Origin: Pseudomonas rhodesiae
GTDB taxonomy: Bacteria > Pseudomonadota > Gammaproteobacteria > Pseudomonadales > Pseudomonadaceae
NCBI RefSeq assembly: GCF_007858255.1
Contig: NZ_VFEU01000009.1
Location: forward strand, 1-64,000
Direction: 5' to 3'
Length of the DNA: 64,000 nt
Shown here: piece after piece, positions 35,338 through 46,200 of the stretch
Layout: every line of letters starts with the position of its first letter
Numbering within the stretch: the stretch's first letter is position 1
The notes under the pieces: model-generated
Databases searched by the model: none
What the model was told of the DNA's origin: nothing
What the model saw: the letters and a program-made list of their open reading frames with translations, nothing else
Position numbers and translations under genes: made by a program

Positions 35338-35709
35338 ATGCAGCGTTTTTCCCTATTTTTAGTCGCCTGCGTGGTGCAGGCGACGTGCGTATCGGCAGGA
35401 GCCCACGCCATGGCGAGCAGTCTTGTTTTACCTTCCAGCGCCCAGCTGGCCGGGCATTGGCAGATGCAGCAACAGGATCAGGTTTGCGCCCTGGACTTGA
35501 TCGAACAGGCCAACGCCTTGAGCGGCGACGTTGACTGTGTGGCGCAATGGTTGGGCGATAAGCCCTTGAGCTGGTCGCCGACCCCGGACGGGATCTGGCT
35601 GATGAACGCCGAAGGCACGGGCATCACTCACCTGAACCGGCAGAAAGAAGGCGAGTATCAGGCTAAAACAGCAACTGGCGCTGTAGTGAGACTGCACCGT
35701 AAACCTTAG
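35338..35709 (+). CDS. inh: Periplasmic alkaline protease inhibitor
   Basis: I choose the ATG at 35338 (GGATGGAG upstream), which starts directly with a signal peptide (MQRFSLFLVACVVQATCVSA). The mature part of about 100 residues begins SSLVLPSSAQLAGHWQM and has two cysteines (QVCALDL, DVDCVAQW), as in the AprI/Inh family. The N-terminal trunk of such inhibitors enters the serralysin active-site cleft and protects the periplasm. It lies 50 bp after aprX. Confidence 0.93.
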   Translation: MQRFSLFLVACVVQATCVSAGAHAMASSLVLPSSAQLAGHWQMQQQDQVCALDLIEQANALSGDVDCVAQWLGDKPLSWSPTPDGIWLMNAEGTGITHLNRQKEGEYQAKTATGAVVRLHRKP

Positions 35710-35813
35710 TTGCAGTTATAACGCTATAACCTGTACTTATTAGTTGGCCGCTCCTTATATAAGGGGTTGGGGCAACTATTGCGTGTCGTTTGGTTCAAGG
35801 AAGAGCAGAAGAT

Positions 35814-37565
35814 ATGGCAAAGCCCCATGCCGTCGCGCCGTTATTCAAAGCGCTGGGTGAATACAAGAGCATTCTGATCAGCGTCGGCTGTTTTACCGCG
35901 TTGATTAACCTGCTGATGCTGGTGCCGTCGATTTATATGCTGCAAGTGTATGACCGGGTGCTGTCCTCCCAGAATGAAACCACTCTGGTGATGTTGACGC
36001 TGATGGTCGTCGGCTTCTTCGCGTTTATTGGCACCCTGGAAGTCATCCGCAGTTTTATCGTGATCCGCATCGGCAGCCAGTTAGAGCGGCGTTTCAACTT
36101 ACGCGTGTATAAAGCTGCGTTCGAACGCAATCTGCAACGTGGCCAGGGGCATGCCGGGCAATCCCTGGGGGATTTGACCCATATCCGCCAGTTCATCACC
36201 GGGCCGGCGCTGTTCGCGTTTTTCGATGCCCCGTGGTTTCCCATCTACCTGTTTGTGATTTTCCTGTTCAACGTGTGGCTGGGCGTGCTGGCCAGTGCCG
36301 GCGCGCTGTTGCTGATCGGCCTGGCGTGCCTGAACGAATACCTGACCAAAAAGCCTTTGGGTGAGGCCAGCGGTTACTCGCAGCAGTCGACCCAACTGGC
36401 GACCAGCCATTTGCACAACGCCGAAACCATCCAGGCCATGGGCATGCTCGGCGCGCTACGCCAACGCTGGTTTGCCGTGCACTCGCAATTCCTGGGCCTG
36501 CAAAACAGCGCCAGCGACACCGGTTCGGTAATCACCTCCCTGAGTAAATCCCTGCGTCTGTGCCTGCAATCCTTGGTGCTGGGCTTGGGGGCGTTACTGG
36601 TAATCCGTGGCGACATGACCGCCGGCATGATGATTGCCGGTTCCATCCTCATGGGCCGGGTGCTCAGCCCCATCGACCAGTTGATTGCGGTATGGAAGCA
36701 ATGGAGTTCGGCCAAGCTGGCGTATCAGCGCCTGGACGCATTGCTGCGCGAATTTCCCCCTGAGGTCGAGCAGATGGCCTTGCCGGCGCCCAAGGGCCAG
36801 GTGAGTTTCGAGCAGGTCAGCGCTGGCCCGCCGGGTCAGCGCAATGCAATCTTGCACCACGTCAGTTTCACCCTCGGTGCCGGCGAAGTGCTGGGGGTGC
36901 TGGGTGCGTCGGGTTCCGGCAAATCGACCCTGGCCCGCGTGCTGGTGGGCGTGTGGCCGACCCTGGCCGGCACGGTGCGCCTGGACGGTGCGGATATCCA
37001 CCGCTGGGACCGCGACGACCTCGGCCCGTATATCGGCTACTTGCCCCAGGACATCGAATTGTTCAGCGGCAGCATCGCCGACAACATCGCGCGCTTTCGC
37101 GAGGCCGACCCCGAGCAAGTGGTGCACGCCGCGCAGCAGGCCGGTGTGCATGAATTGATCCTGCGCTTGCCCCAGGGCTATGACACGGTACTGGGAGACA
37201 ACGGCGGCGGCCTGTCCGGTGGGCAAAAGCAACGTGTGGCCCTGGCCCGTGCCTTGTACGGCGCACCGCGCTTGATCGTGCTGGACGAGCCCAACTCCAA
37301 CCTCGACACCGTCGGCGAAGCGGCACTGGCCAGTGCCATCGTGCAGATGAAGGCCCAGGGCAGCAGCGTGGTGCTGGTCACCCATCGCTCATCGGTGCTG
37401 GCCCAGGCCGACAAATTGCTGGTGCTTAACGAAGGGCGCTTGCAAGCCTTTGGGCCGAGCCAGGACGTGCTGCGCGCATTGTCCGGCCAACAGGAAGCGC
37501 CGAAGGAAAAACCCGGCGTGAGTTTCAGTCGTCAGTACCAGGCCGGAAGGAATCCAGGCGCATGA
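35814..37565 (+). CDS. aprD: Type I secretion ABC transporter AprD
   Basis: The start is the ATG at 35814 (an AAGGAAGAG site upstream; an in-frame start 8 codons earlier is unlikely). The 583-residue protein has a transmembrane half with about six helices (ALINLLMLVPSIYMLQVYDRVL; LFVIFLFNVWLGVLASAGALLL) and an ATPase half with Walker A GASGSGKST, signature LSGGQKQR and Walker B LIVLDEPNSN. No C39 peptidase domain. It powers export of AprX and probably the lipase. Its stop overlaps the aprE start (ATGA). Confidence 0.96.
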   Translation: MAKPHAVAPLFKALGEYKSILISVGCFTALINLLMLVPSIYMLQVYDRVLSSQNETTLVMLTLMVVGFFAFIGTLEVIRSFIVIRIGSQLERRFNLRVYKAAFERNLQRGQGHAGQSLGDLTHIRQFITGPALFAFFDAPWFPIYLFVIFLFNVWLGVLASAGALLLIGLACLNEYLTKKPLGEASGYSQQSTQLATSHLHNAETIQAMGMLGALRQRWFAVHSQFLGLQNSASDTGSVITSLSKSLRLCLQSLVLGLGALLVIRGDMTAGMMIAGSILMGRVLSPIDQLIAVWKQWSSAKLAYQRLDALLREFPPEVEQMALPAPKGQVSFEQVSAGPPGQRNAILHHVSFTLGAGEVLGVLGASGSGKSTLARVLVGVWPTLAGTVRLDGADIHRWDRDDLGPYIGYLPQDIELFSGSIADNIARFREADPEQVVHAAQQAGVHELILRLPQGYDTVLGDNGGGLSGGQKQRVALARALYGAPRLIVLDEPNSNLDTVGEAALASAIVQMKAQGSSVVLVTHRSSVLAQADKLLVLNEGRLQAFGPSQDVLRALSGQQEAPKEKPGVSFSRQYQAGRNPGA

Positions 37566-38863
37566 GCAGCATCACTCTTGAACAACGCGACGCCGGTTTC
37601 TTTGTGCGTATGGGCTGGCTGCTGACGGTGGTCGGCGCGGGCGGTTTCTTCCTGTGGGCCAGCCTGGCGCCGCTGGATCAGGGCATTCCGGTGCAGGGTA
37701 CGGTAGTGGTGTCCGGCAAGCGCAAAGCTGTGCAAACCCTCAGCCCTGGTGTAGTCAGCCGCATCCTGGTGCGCGAAGGCGAGGTGGTCAAACAAGGCCA
37801 GCCGCTGTTCCGCCTCGACCAAACCCAAAGCCAGGCCGATGTGCACTCGCTGCAAGCCCAATACCGCATGGCCTGGGCCAGTGTGGCGCGTTGGCAGAGC
37901 GAGCGGGATAACCAGAGCAGCGTGACATTCCCCGCCGAACTGAGCGCCAACCCCGACCCGGCCCTGGCGCTGGTGCTGGAAGGTCAGCGCCAACTGTTCA
38001 GCAGCCGTCGCGAAGCGTTTGCCCGCGAACAAGCCGGCATCCGCGCCAATATCGACGGTGCCGTGGCGCAACTGGGTGGCATGCGCCGCGCGCGCAGCGA
38101 CCTGACCGCCCAGGCTCAGTCCCTGCGCGAACAACTGAGCAACCTGCAACCCCTGGCCGACAACGGCTACATCCCGCGCAACCGCTTGATGGAGTACCAG
38201 CGTCAGCTGTCGCAAGTGCAACAGGATCTGGCGCAGAACAGCGGCGAAAGCGGCCGGGTGGAGCAGGGCATTGTCGAGTCGCGCCTCAAGCTGCAACAGC
38301 ACCGCGAGGAATATCAGAAGGAAGTGCGTAGCCAACTGGCCGATGCGCAGTTGCGCAGCCTCACCCTGGAACAGCAACTGACCTCCGCCGGTTTCGACCT
38401 GCAACACAGCGAAATCACCGCGCCGGCCGATGGCATCGCGGTCAACCTGGGCGTGCATACCGAAGGCGCCGTGGTGCGCGCCGGCGAAACCCTGCTGGAA
38501 ATCGTGCCCCAGGGCACGCGCCTGGAAGTGGAAGGGCATCTGCCGGTGCACCTGGTGGATAAGGTCGGCACCCATTTACCGGTCGATATTCTGTTCACCG
38601 CCTTCAATCAGAGCCGTACACCCCGGGTGCCGGGGGAGGTCAGCCTGATCTCCGCCGACCAGATGCTCGATGAAAAAACCGGCGCACCTTATTACGTACT
38701 GCGCACGCGTGTGAGCGACGCGGCGCTGGAAAAACTCCACGGTCTGGTGATCAAACCGGGCATGCCCGCGGAGATGTTTGTGCGCACCGGCGAGCGCTCA
38801 TTGCTCAATTACCTGTTCAAGCCCTTGCTGGATCGTGCCGGCTCGGCGTTGACCGAGGAATGA
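37562..38863 (+). CDS. aprE: Type I secretion membrane fusion protein AprE
   Basis: The 433-residue HlyD-type protein has one N-terminal membrane segment (GWLLTVVGAGGFFLWASLAPL), a lipoyl-type half (GTVVVSGKRKAVQTLSPGVV), a long coiled-coil (residues 95-285, rich in Gln/Leu/Arg) and the C-terminal beta domain with GTRLEVEGHLPV and IKPGMPAEMFVRTGERSLL. It bridges AprD and AprF across the periplasm. It overlaps aprD by 4 bases and aprF by 4. Confidence 0.95.
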   Translation: MSSITLEQRDAGFFVRMGWLLTVVGAGGFFLWASLAPLDQGIPVQGTVVVSGKRKAVQTLSPGVVSRILVREGEVVKQGQPLFRLDQTQSQADVHSLQAQYRMAWASVARWQSERDNQSSVTFPAELSANPDPALALVLEGQRQLFSSRREAFAREQAGIRANIDGAVAQLGGMRRARSDLTAQAQSLREQLSNLQPLADNGYIPRNRLMEYQRQLSQVQQDLAQNSGESGRVEQGIVESRLKLQQHREEYQKEVRSQLADAQLRSLTLEQQLTSAGFDLQHSEITAPADGIAVNLGVHTEGAVVRAGETLLEIVPQGTRLEVEGHLPVHLVDKVGTHLPVDILFTAFNQSRTPRVPGEVSLISADQMLDEKTGAPYYVLRTRVSDAALEKLHGLVIKPGMPAEMFVRTGERSLLNYLFKPLLDRAGSALTEE

Positions 38864-40209
38864 GCATGAGAACCCTGTTCTTCGCCTTGCTGCTCACCTG
38901 CGCCAACGCCCAGGCGACTATGGGCCCGTTCGATGTGTACGAGCAGGCCCTGCGCAATGACCCGGTGTTTCTCGGCGCCATCAAGGAGCGCGACGCCGGC
39001 CTGGAAAACCGCACCATTGGCCGCGCCGGGCTGCTGCCACGGCTGTCGTACAACTACAACAAGGGGCGCAACAACTCCCAGGCCACCTTGCCTGACGGCC
39101 GTGGCGGCAATTATCACGACGACCGCAACTACAACAGCTACGGCTCCACCTTCAGCCTGCAACAGCCGTTGTTCGACTACGAGGCTTACGCCAACTACCG
39201 CAAAGGCGTGGCTCAGGCGCTGTTCGCCGACGAAAGCTTTCGCGACAAGAGCCAGGCCTTGCTGGTGCGGGTGCTGACCTATTACACCCAGGCGCTGTTC
39301 GCCCAGGACCAGATCGACATCGCGCGGGCCAAGAAAAAAGCCTTTGAGCAGCAATTCCAGCAGAACCGGCACCTGTTCCAGCAAGGCGAGGGTACTCGCA
39401 CCGATATCCTGGAAGCCGAATCGCGCTATGAGCTGGCTACCGCCGAGGAGATCCAGGCCCTGGATGAGCAGGACGCCTCACTGCGCGAACTGGGCGCGTT
39501 GATCGGCGTGCCGAGCGTCGACATCCATGACCTGGCGCCGCTGAATCAAGGGTTCGCCGCCTTCACCCTGACCCCGGCCAATTACGACACCTGGCATGAG
39601 CTGGCGATCAGCAATAACCCGGTGTTGGCGTCCCAGCGCCAGGCCCTGGAAGTGGCGCGTTACGAAGTGGAGCGCAACCGCGCCGGGCACTTGCCCAAGA
39701 TCACGGCCTATGCCAGTTCGCGCCAGCAAGAGTCCGACAGCGGCAACACCTACAACCAGCGCTACGACACCAACACCATCGGCGTGGAAGTCAGCGTGCC
39801 GCTGTATGCCGGCGGCGGCGTGTCGGCGTCCACGCGCCAGGCCAGCCGCGCCATGGAACAGGCCGAATACGAGCTGGAAGGCAAGACCCGCGAAACCCTG
39901 ATCGAACTGCGGCGCCAGTTCAGCGCGTGCCTGTCAGGGGTGAGCAAGCTGCGCGCGTACCAGAAGGCCCTGGCGTCTGCCGAAGCCCTGGTGGTGTCGA
40001 CCCAGCAAAGCATCCTCGGTGGCGAGCGGGTCAACCTCGACGCGCTGAACGCCGAGCAGCAGCTCTACAGCACCCGCCGCGACCTGGCCCAGGCGCGCTA
40101 CGACTACCTCATGGCCTGGACCAAATTGCATTACTACGCGGGCAACTTGCGTGATACCGATCTGGCCAAAGTCGACGAGGCCTTCGGCCCGGTGAACCCA
40201 CGCCCATAA
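38860..40209 (+). CDS. aprF: TolC-like outer-membrane channel AprF
   Basis: The 449-residue protein begins with a signal peptide (MSMRTLFFALLLTCANAQA) and shows the two-fold TolC repeat: FDVYEQALRNDP, NYNKGRNNSQ, then helical segments ending in EGTRTDILEAESRYELA, and again VEVSVPLYAGGGVSASTRQA and GGERVNLDALNAEQQLY. It is the outer-membrane tunnel of the AprDEF exporter. A second ATG at 38866 is possible. It is separated from the first autotransporter by 18 bp. Confidence 0.95.
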   Translation: MSMRTLFFALLLTCANAQATMGPFDVYEQALRNDPVFLGAIKERDAGLENRTIGRAGLLPRLSYNYNKGRNNSQATLPDGRGGNYHDDRNYNSYGSTFSLQQPLFDYEAYANYRKGVAQALFADESFRDKSQALLVRVLTYYTQALFAQDQIDIARAKKKAFEQQFQQNRHLFQQGEGTRTDILEAESRYELATAEEIQALDEQDASLRELGALIGVPSVDIHDLAPLNQGFAAFTLTPANYDTWHELAISNNPVLASQRQALEVARYEVERNRAGHLPKITAYASSRQQESDSGNTYNQRYDTNTIGVEVSVPLYAGGGVSASTRQASRAMEQAEYELEGKTRETLIELRRQFSACLSGVSKLRAYQKALASAEALVVSTQQSILGGERVNLDALNAEQQLYSTRRDLAQARYDYLMAWTKLHYYAGNLRDTDLAKVDEAFGPVNPRP

Positions 40210-40227
40210 CAATAAGGACACCGTTTG

Positions 40228-43185
40228 ATGAGCACTGACTCCTTGCGTTTCAAACCCTTCACCGCCGGTTCGCTGTTGCTATTGTCCATGACGGCCCAGG
40301 CGCAGTACCTGGAGGCCGGCCAGCCCGGTAACCCGGCCAGTTGGCGCTCAGCCGAGTACCTGAGCGACTGGGGCCTGGACCGCCTGCACGCCAACGAAGC
40401 CTACGCCGCCGGTATCGACGGCAGTGGGGTGAAGATCGGCGCGCTGGACTCGGGCTACGATGCCAACCACCCGGAAGCTGACAAAGCCCGATTCCACCCG
40501 GTCACCGCCACCGGCACTTACGTGGATGGCACTCCGTTTAACACCACTGGCGCGCTGAACCCCAACAACGACTCCCATGGCACCCACGTCACTGGCACTC
40601 TGGGCGCGGCGCGCGATGGCGTGGGCATGCACGGCGTGGCCTACAACGCCCAGATCTATGTGGGCAACACCAACGCCAACGACAGTTTCCTGTTCGGCCC
40701 GACCCCTGACCCCAAGTACTTCAAGGCGGTGTACAGCGCCCTGGTGGATTCCGGCGTGCGCGCGATCAACAACAGCTGGGGCAGCCAGCCCAAGGATGTC
40801 AGCTACCAGACCCTCGGCGACCTGCACGCCGCCTACGCCCAACACTACAACCGCAGCACTTGGCTGGATGCAGCCGCAGACGTAGCCAAGGCCGGCGTGA
40901 TCAATGTGTTCAGCGCCGGCAACAGTGGTTATGCGAACGCTAGCGTGCGCTCGGCGCTGCCGTATTTTCAGCCGGAGTTGGAGGGGCATTGGTTGGCCGT
41001 CTCGGGGCTGGATAAAGCCAATAACCAGAAATACAACAAGTGCGGAATCGCCAAGTACTGGTGTATTTCCACGCCGGGCGCGCTGATCAACAGCACCATT
41101 CCCGACGGTGGCTACGGGGTCAAATCCGGCACATCGATGTCGGCGCCCCATGCCACCGGCGCCCTGGCGCTGGTGATGCAACGCTACCCCTACATGACTA
41201 ATGAACAGGCGTTGCAGGTGCTATTGACCACCGCCACCCAGCTCGACGGCTCGATCACCCAGGCGCCCAACACCACGGTTGGCTGGGGCGTCCCCGACCT
41301 CGGCCGGGCGATGCACGGGCCGGGGCAATTGCTGGGGGCGATGAACGTCAACCTGGCGGCCGGGCAGGCCGATGTGTGGAGCAATGGCATCAGCGACCAG
41401 GCGCTGATCCAGCGCCAGGCCGAGGACCGCGCCGAACACGTCGCCTGGCAGCAGACCCTGATCGATAAAGGCTGGCAGAACGGCGTCGGCGCCAATGCCA
41501 GCCAGCAGGACCAGACCGACTATGGGGTCGGCAACGCCCGCGACCAGGCTGCCGCGACGCGTGTCTATGAAGGCAGCCTGATCAAATCCGGCGCCGGCAG
41601 CCTGGTGCTCAACGGCGACAGCACCTATCGCGGCGCGACCACCGTCAACGGCGGCCTGCTGGCGGTAAACGGCACATTGACCTCGGCCGTGAGCGTCAAC
41701 GACAGCGGTACCCTCGGCGGCTCGGGGCGTATTGGCGCGCTGACGGTTAATCGCGGAGGCCGGGTGGCGCCGGGCAACTCCGTGGGGACCCTGCAAGTGG
41801 CCGGCGATGTGACGCTGGGCGCAGGCTCCACCTATGCTGTGGAGCTGACCCCCAGCAGCAGCGACCGCATCGTGGCGGGCGGCAAGGCGCTGCTCGACGG
41901 CGGCACGCTGACCCTGGCCCTGGAAAATAGTCCGACCTTGCTCAGCGGTGCACAGGCGCAGAGTCTGATCGGTCGCCAGTACAGCATCCTCCAGGCCGCT
42001 GGCGGTATCGAAGGCCAGTTCGGTCAGGTGCTGCCCAACTACCTGTTCCTCGGTGGCAGCCTCGATTACGCCGCCGGCGGTGTGCAGTTGCAAGTGGTGC
42101 GCAACGACGCCCGTTTCGCCAGCGTCGGCGCCACGCGTAACCAACGCAACGTGGCCACCGCCGCCGAGCAACTGGGCGCGGGTAACCCGGTGTACGAAAG
42201 CATGGTGCGCAGCGAGTCTCTGGCCGCCGCGCAACAGGGGCTACAGCAGTTGTCGGGGGAGATCTACCCGGCGATCGGCGCGATGCTGATCAACGACAGC
42301 CTGCAATTGCGCGATGCGGTGGGCGAACGGCTGCGCCATGTACCCACCAGCGGCGAGCGCAACCTGTGGCTGAAGGCGCTGGGTGCCTGGGGCAAGACCG
42401 ATGCGCGCAGCGAAACGGCGGGTGCCACCACCTCCCTTGGCGGCGTGCTGGCCGGTGTGGACGGCGCACTGGACGAGCAGACCCGTGTCGGCTTGGTCGC
42501 CGGCTACAGCGACAGCTCCCTGAGCTTGGGTAGCAGCACGCACTCATCGGCTTCCATCGACAGCTACCACTTCGGCGCCTATATCGGGCGGGAGTGGGGC
42601 AACTGGCGCATGACCGGCGGCGCTGCCTACAGCTGGCATCGCGGCGATGTGAAGCGCGACCTGCAATACGGCGACGTCAGCGGCAAACAGAAAGCCAAGC
42701 TGGAGGCGCGCACGGCCCAGCTGTTCACCGAAGCGGCGTATCGCATTCAACTGCAACCGCTGGCGCTGGAACCGTTCGCCAACCTGGCCTATGTGCACCT
42801 GGACAGCGATGGCTTGCACGAAAAAGGCGACGCCGCCGCGCTGCAACGCGGCAGCGACCGTCGCGACGCGGTACTCAGCACCCTGGGCACACGCGTGTTG
42901 AAAACCGTCGCGCTCAATGACCACCAGCAGCTGGAACTCTCCGGTTCGCTGGGCTGGCAGCACAGCCTTACCGCCGTCGAATCCGAAGAGCACCTGGGGT
43001 TTGTCGCCGGCGGGCCTTCGTTCGCCGTGCGCAGTTCGCCGCTGTTGCGCGATGCCGCACTGGTAGGTGTGCAGGCCAGCCTGGCGCTGAGTGCATCGAC
43101 GCGGGTCAACCTGGATTACCACGGCCAACTGGCTGGGCGTGAAAACACCCAAGGCGTGGGCCTGAGTTTGAACTGGCAGTTCTGA
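40228..43185 (+). CDS. prtA: Autotransporter serine protease (subtilase), first copy
   Basis: I choose the ATG at 40228 with AAGGA upstream. The protein (985 residues) has a signal peptide (FTAGSLLLLSMTAQAQ), an S8 subtilase domain with Asp in IGALDSGYDANHPEA, His in DSHGTHVTGTLG and Ser in SGTSMSAPHATGALAL, a passenger repeat region (SGAGSLVLNGDSTYRGATTV, about residues 450-510), and a C-terminal autotransporter beta-barrel (YHFGAYIGREWGNWRMTGGA to a final GVGLSLNWQF). Type V secretion puts the protease at or beyond the outer membrane. It is a tandem paralogue of the next gene. PrtA/PrtB homologues follow aprDEF in P. fluorescens. Confidence 0.93.
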   Translation: MSTDSLRFKPFTAGSLLLLSMTAQAQYLEAGQPGNPASWRSAEYLSDWGLDRLHANEAYAAGIDGSGVKIGALDSGYDANHPEADKARFHPVTATGTYVDGTPFNTTGALNPNNDSHGTHVTGTLGAARDGVGMHGVAYNAQIYVGNTNANDSFLFGPTPDPKYFKAVYSALVDSGVRAINNSWGSQPKDVSYQTLGDLHAAYAQHYNRSTWLDAAADVAKAGVINVFSAGNSGYANASVRSALPYFQPELEGHWLAVSGLDKANNQKYNKCGIAKYWCISTPGALINSTIPDGGYGVKSGTSMSAPHATGALALVMQRYPYMTNEQALQVLLTTATQLDGSITQAPNTTVGWGVPDLGRAMHGPGQLLGAMNVNLAAGQADVWSNGISDQALIQRQAEDRAEHVAWQQTLIDKGWQNGVGANASQQDQTDYGVGNARDQAAATRVYEGSLIKSGAGSLVLNGDSTYRGATTVNGGLLAVNGTLTSAVSVNDSGTLGGSGRIGALTVNRGGRVAPGNSVGTLQVAGDVTLGAGSTYAVELTPSSSDRIVAGGKALLDGGTLTLALENSPTLLSGAQAQSLIGRQYSILQAAGGIEGQFGQVLPNYLFLGGSLDYAAGGVQLQVVRNDARFASVGATRNQRNVATAAEQLGAGNPVYESMVRSESLAAAQQGLQQLSGEIYPAIGAMLINDSLQLRDAVGERLRHVPTSGERNLWLKALGAWGKTDARSETAGATTSLGGVLAGVDGALDEQTRVGLVAGYSDSSLSLGSSTHSSASIDSYHFGAYIGREWGNWRMTGGAAYSWHRGDVKRDLQYGDVSGKQKAKLEARTAQLFTEAAYRIQLQPLALEPFANLAYVHLDSDGLHEKGDAAALQRGSDRRDAVLSTLGTRVLKTVALNDHQQLELSGSLGWQHSLTAVESEEHLGFVAGGPSFAVRSSPLLRDAALVGVQASLALSASTRVNLDYHGQLAGRENTQGVGLSLNWQF

Positions 43186-43228
43186 AGCGATCTACACACC
43201 TGCAATAAGAAAACTAAGGAAGGTCACC

Positions 43229-46200
43229 GTGAATATACGCAAATCAGGGGTCATCACCGCCGTACTGGCCAGCCTGGGGACGGCCCAGGCCGCACCTTAT
43301 GTAGAAACCGGCAAGCTGGGCGACGCGGCGAGTTGGCGCAGCAACGAATTCAAGGCCGACTGGGGCCTGGGCGCCGTCAACGCCGACAGCGCTTATGCCG
43401 CCGGCTACACCGGCAAGGGCGTCAAACTGGGGATCTTCGACCAGCCGGTGTACGCCCAGCACCCGGAGTTCGCCAGCCCCGGCAAGGTGGTGACGATTGT
43501 CACCGAGGGCATTCGTCAATACACCGACCCGTATATTCCGGTCAAAGCCGGCGACGCGTTTCGCTATGACGGCACACCGTCCCTTGGCTCCAACGGCAAA
43601 CTGGGCAACCACGGCACCCACGTCGGCGGTATTGCCGCCGGCAACCGCGATGGCGGGCCGATGCACGGCGTGGCGTTCAATGCGCAAATCATCAGTGCCG
43701 AGAACGGCGATCCTGGGCCGGAAGACGGGATCATCCTGGGCAACGACGGCGCGGTCTACAAAGCCGGCTGGGACGCTCTGGTGGCCAGCGGCGCGCGCAT
43801 TATCAACAACAGTTGGGGCATCGGAATCGGTGACCAATACGCCCAGGGAGGCCGCGACCCGGCGTACCCGAATTTCACCGTCAACGAAGCCCAGGCGCAG
43901 TTCGACAATATCCGGCCGATCCTCGGCACCCTGGGCGGCGGTGCCTATGACGGTGCGATCAATGCCGCGCGCAGCGGGGTGCTGACCATCTTCGCCGCTG
44001 GCAACGATTACAACCGCAACAACCCGGACGCGATCTCGGGCCTGGCGTACTTTGTGCCGGACATCGCGCCGAACTGGCTCTCCGTGGCCGCATTGCAGCA
44101 AAATCCGGATACCAGCAGCGCCAATCCGTATGTGATCAGCACCTTCTCGTCGCGCTGCGGTTACGCGGCGAGTTTTTGCGTGTCGGCACCGGGCACCAAG
44201 ATCTACAGCTCGGTGATCAACGGCACCAGCCTGGACAACCTCACCACCGACTACGCCAACTTCAACGGCACGTCCATGGCTGCGCCTCATGTGGCCGGTA
44301 GCGCGGCGGTGTTGATGGAACGCTTCCCGTATATGAATGGCGAGCAGATCTCCACGCTGCTGAAAACCACCGCCACAGATCTGGGCGCGCCGGGCATCGA
44401 CTCGTTGTATGGCTGGGGCATGATCAACCTGGGCAAGGCGGTCAACGGCCCGGGGATGTTCGTTACCGCAGAGGACATTCCTGCCGAATTCCGTATCGAC
44501 GGCGCGTATGGCAGCGGCCAGTTCGTTGCGGACTTGCCGGGCATCGGCGCGGTAGTAGATGCCGGCAAACCGACCCAGCGCGTCTGCAACGACGTGCACT
44601 GCGGCCTGGATGTATGGAGCAATAACATCAGCGGGCATGGCGGCCTGACCAAACAGGGCATCGGCGCCTTGGTGCTCACCGGCACCAACACCTACAGCGG
44701 CCCGACCCTGGTGAACCAGGGGCTGCTGGCGATCAACGGTTCGGTGACATCGGCTGTGACCGTCGGGCAGAGCGGTGTGCTGGGCGGCTCCGGTCGCGTC
44801 GGCTCGCTGCTGGCAACCCGCGGCGGCACGGTGGCGCCGGGTAACTCCATCGGTACGCTGAATGTGGCCGGTGACGTAACCTTCGAGCCCGGCTCGACCT
44901 ATGCGGTGGAACTGTCTCCTACCAGCAGTGATCGCATCGTGGCCGGTGGTACCGCCACCCTCAACGGCGGCACTGTGACCCTGGCTCTGGAAAACAGCCC
45001 GACTCTGCTCAGCGGCGCCCAGGCGCAGAGCCTGATCGGTCGCCAATACAACATCCTGCAAGCCGCTGGGGGTATCAACGGCAGCTTTGGCGCGGTTCTG
45101 CCGGATTATCTGTTTATCGGCGGCACCCTGGACTACGCCGCCTCGGGCGTGCAACTGGATGTAGTGCGCAATGCCAACAGCTTCGCCAGTGCCGCGGTTA
45201 CCGATAACCAACGCGCCGTTGCGGCTGCCGCTGAGCAATTAGGGGCGGGCAATGCGGTGTATGAGAGCCTGCTGACCGCGCCGAATGCCGCTTCGGCGCA
45301 GGACGCGTTCCAGCAATTGTCCGGTGAAATCTACCCGGCGCTGCAGACGGCACTGCTCAATGACAGCCGCTACCTGCGCGAAGCCGTGGGCGAGCGCTTG
45401 CAGAACGGCGAGATGGGCGCCACCAGCCAGACTGTCGACAGCCGTGGCAACGTGTGGGTCAAGGCACTGGGCGCATGGGGCAAGACCGACAGCCGCAGCG
45501 ACACCGCAGGCTATACCACCTCCATCGGCGGCATGCTCGCCGGGGTCGACGGCGCGCTGGATGACGACACCCGCCTGGGTTTGGTCGCCGGTTACAGCGA
45601 CACCTCGCTGAATATGGGCAGTGGCACCCACTCGCGGGCAGCGGTGGACAGCTACCACTTCGGTGCGTACGCCGGGCATGAGATCGGCGCCTGGCGCCTG
45701 AGCGGCGGCGCTACCTACAGCTGGCATCGCGCCGATGTGAAACGCGACCTGCAATACGGTGAAGTGGCTGGCAAGCAGAAAGCCAAAGTCGATGCGCGCA
45801 GCACCCAGGTGTTCGGCGAAGCGGCGTACCGCGTCAACCTGCAACCGCTGGCGCTGGAGCCGTTTGCCAACTTGGCCTATGTGCATCTGGACACCGATGG
45901 CGTCACCGAAAAAGGCGACGCCGCCGCGCTGAAAACCCGTGACGACCGCCGCGACCTGGTGCTCAGCACCCTCGGTATGCGCGCCCTGAAAACCTTCAAC
46001 GTCAATGATCACCAGACACTTGAGGTGTCCGGCACCTTGGGCTGGCAGCACAACCTGAGCAGCGTGGACGCCGAACAGCACCTGGCATTTGCCTCGGGCG
46101 GTCCGTCGTTTGCCGTGGAAAGTGCGCCGATGGTCCGTGATGCGGCCTTGGTGGGCGCTCGCGTAAGCCTGGCGTTGAGCAAGGACGCGCGGGTGAATTT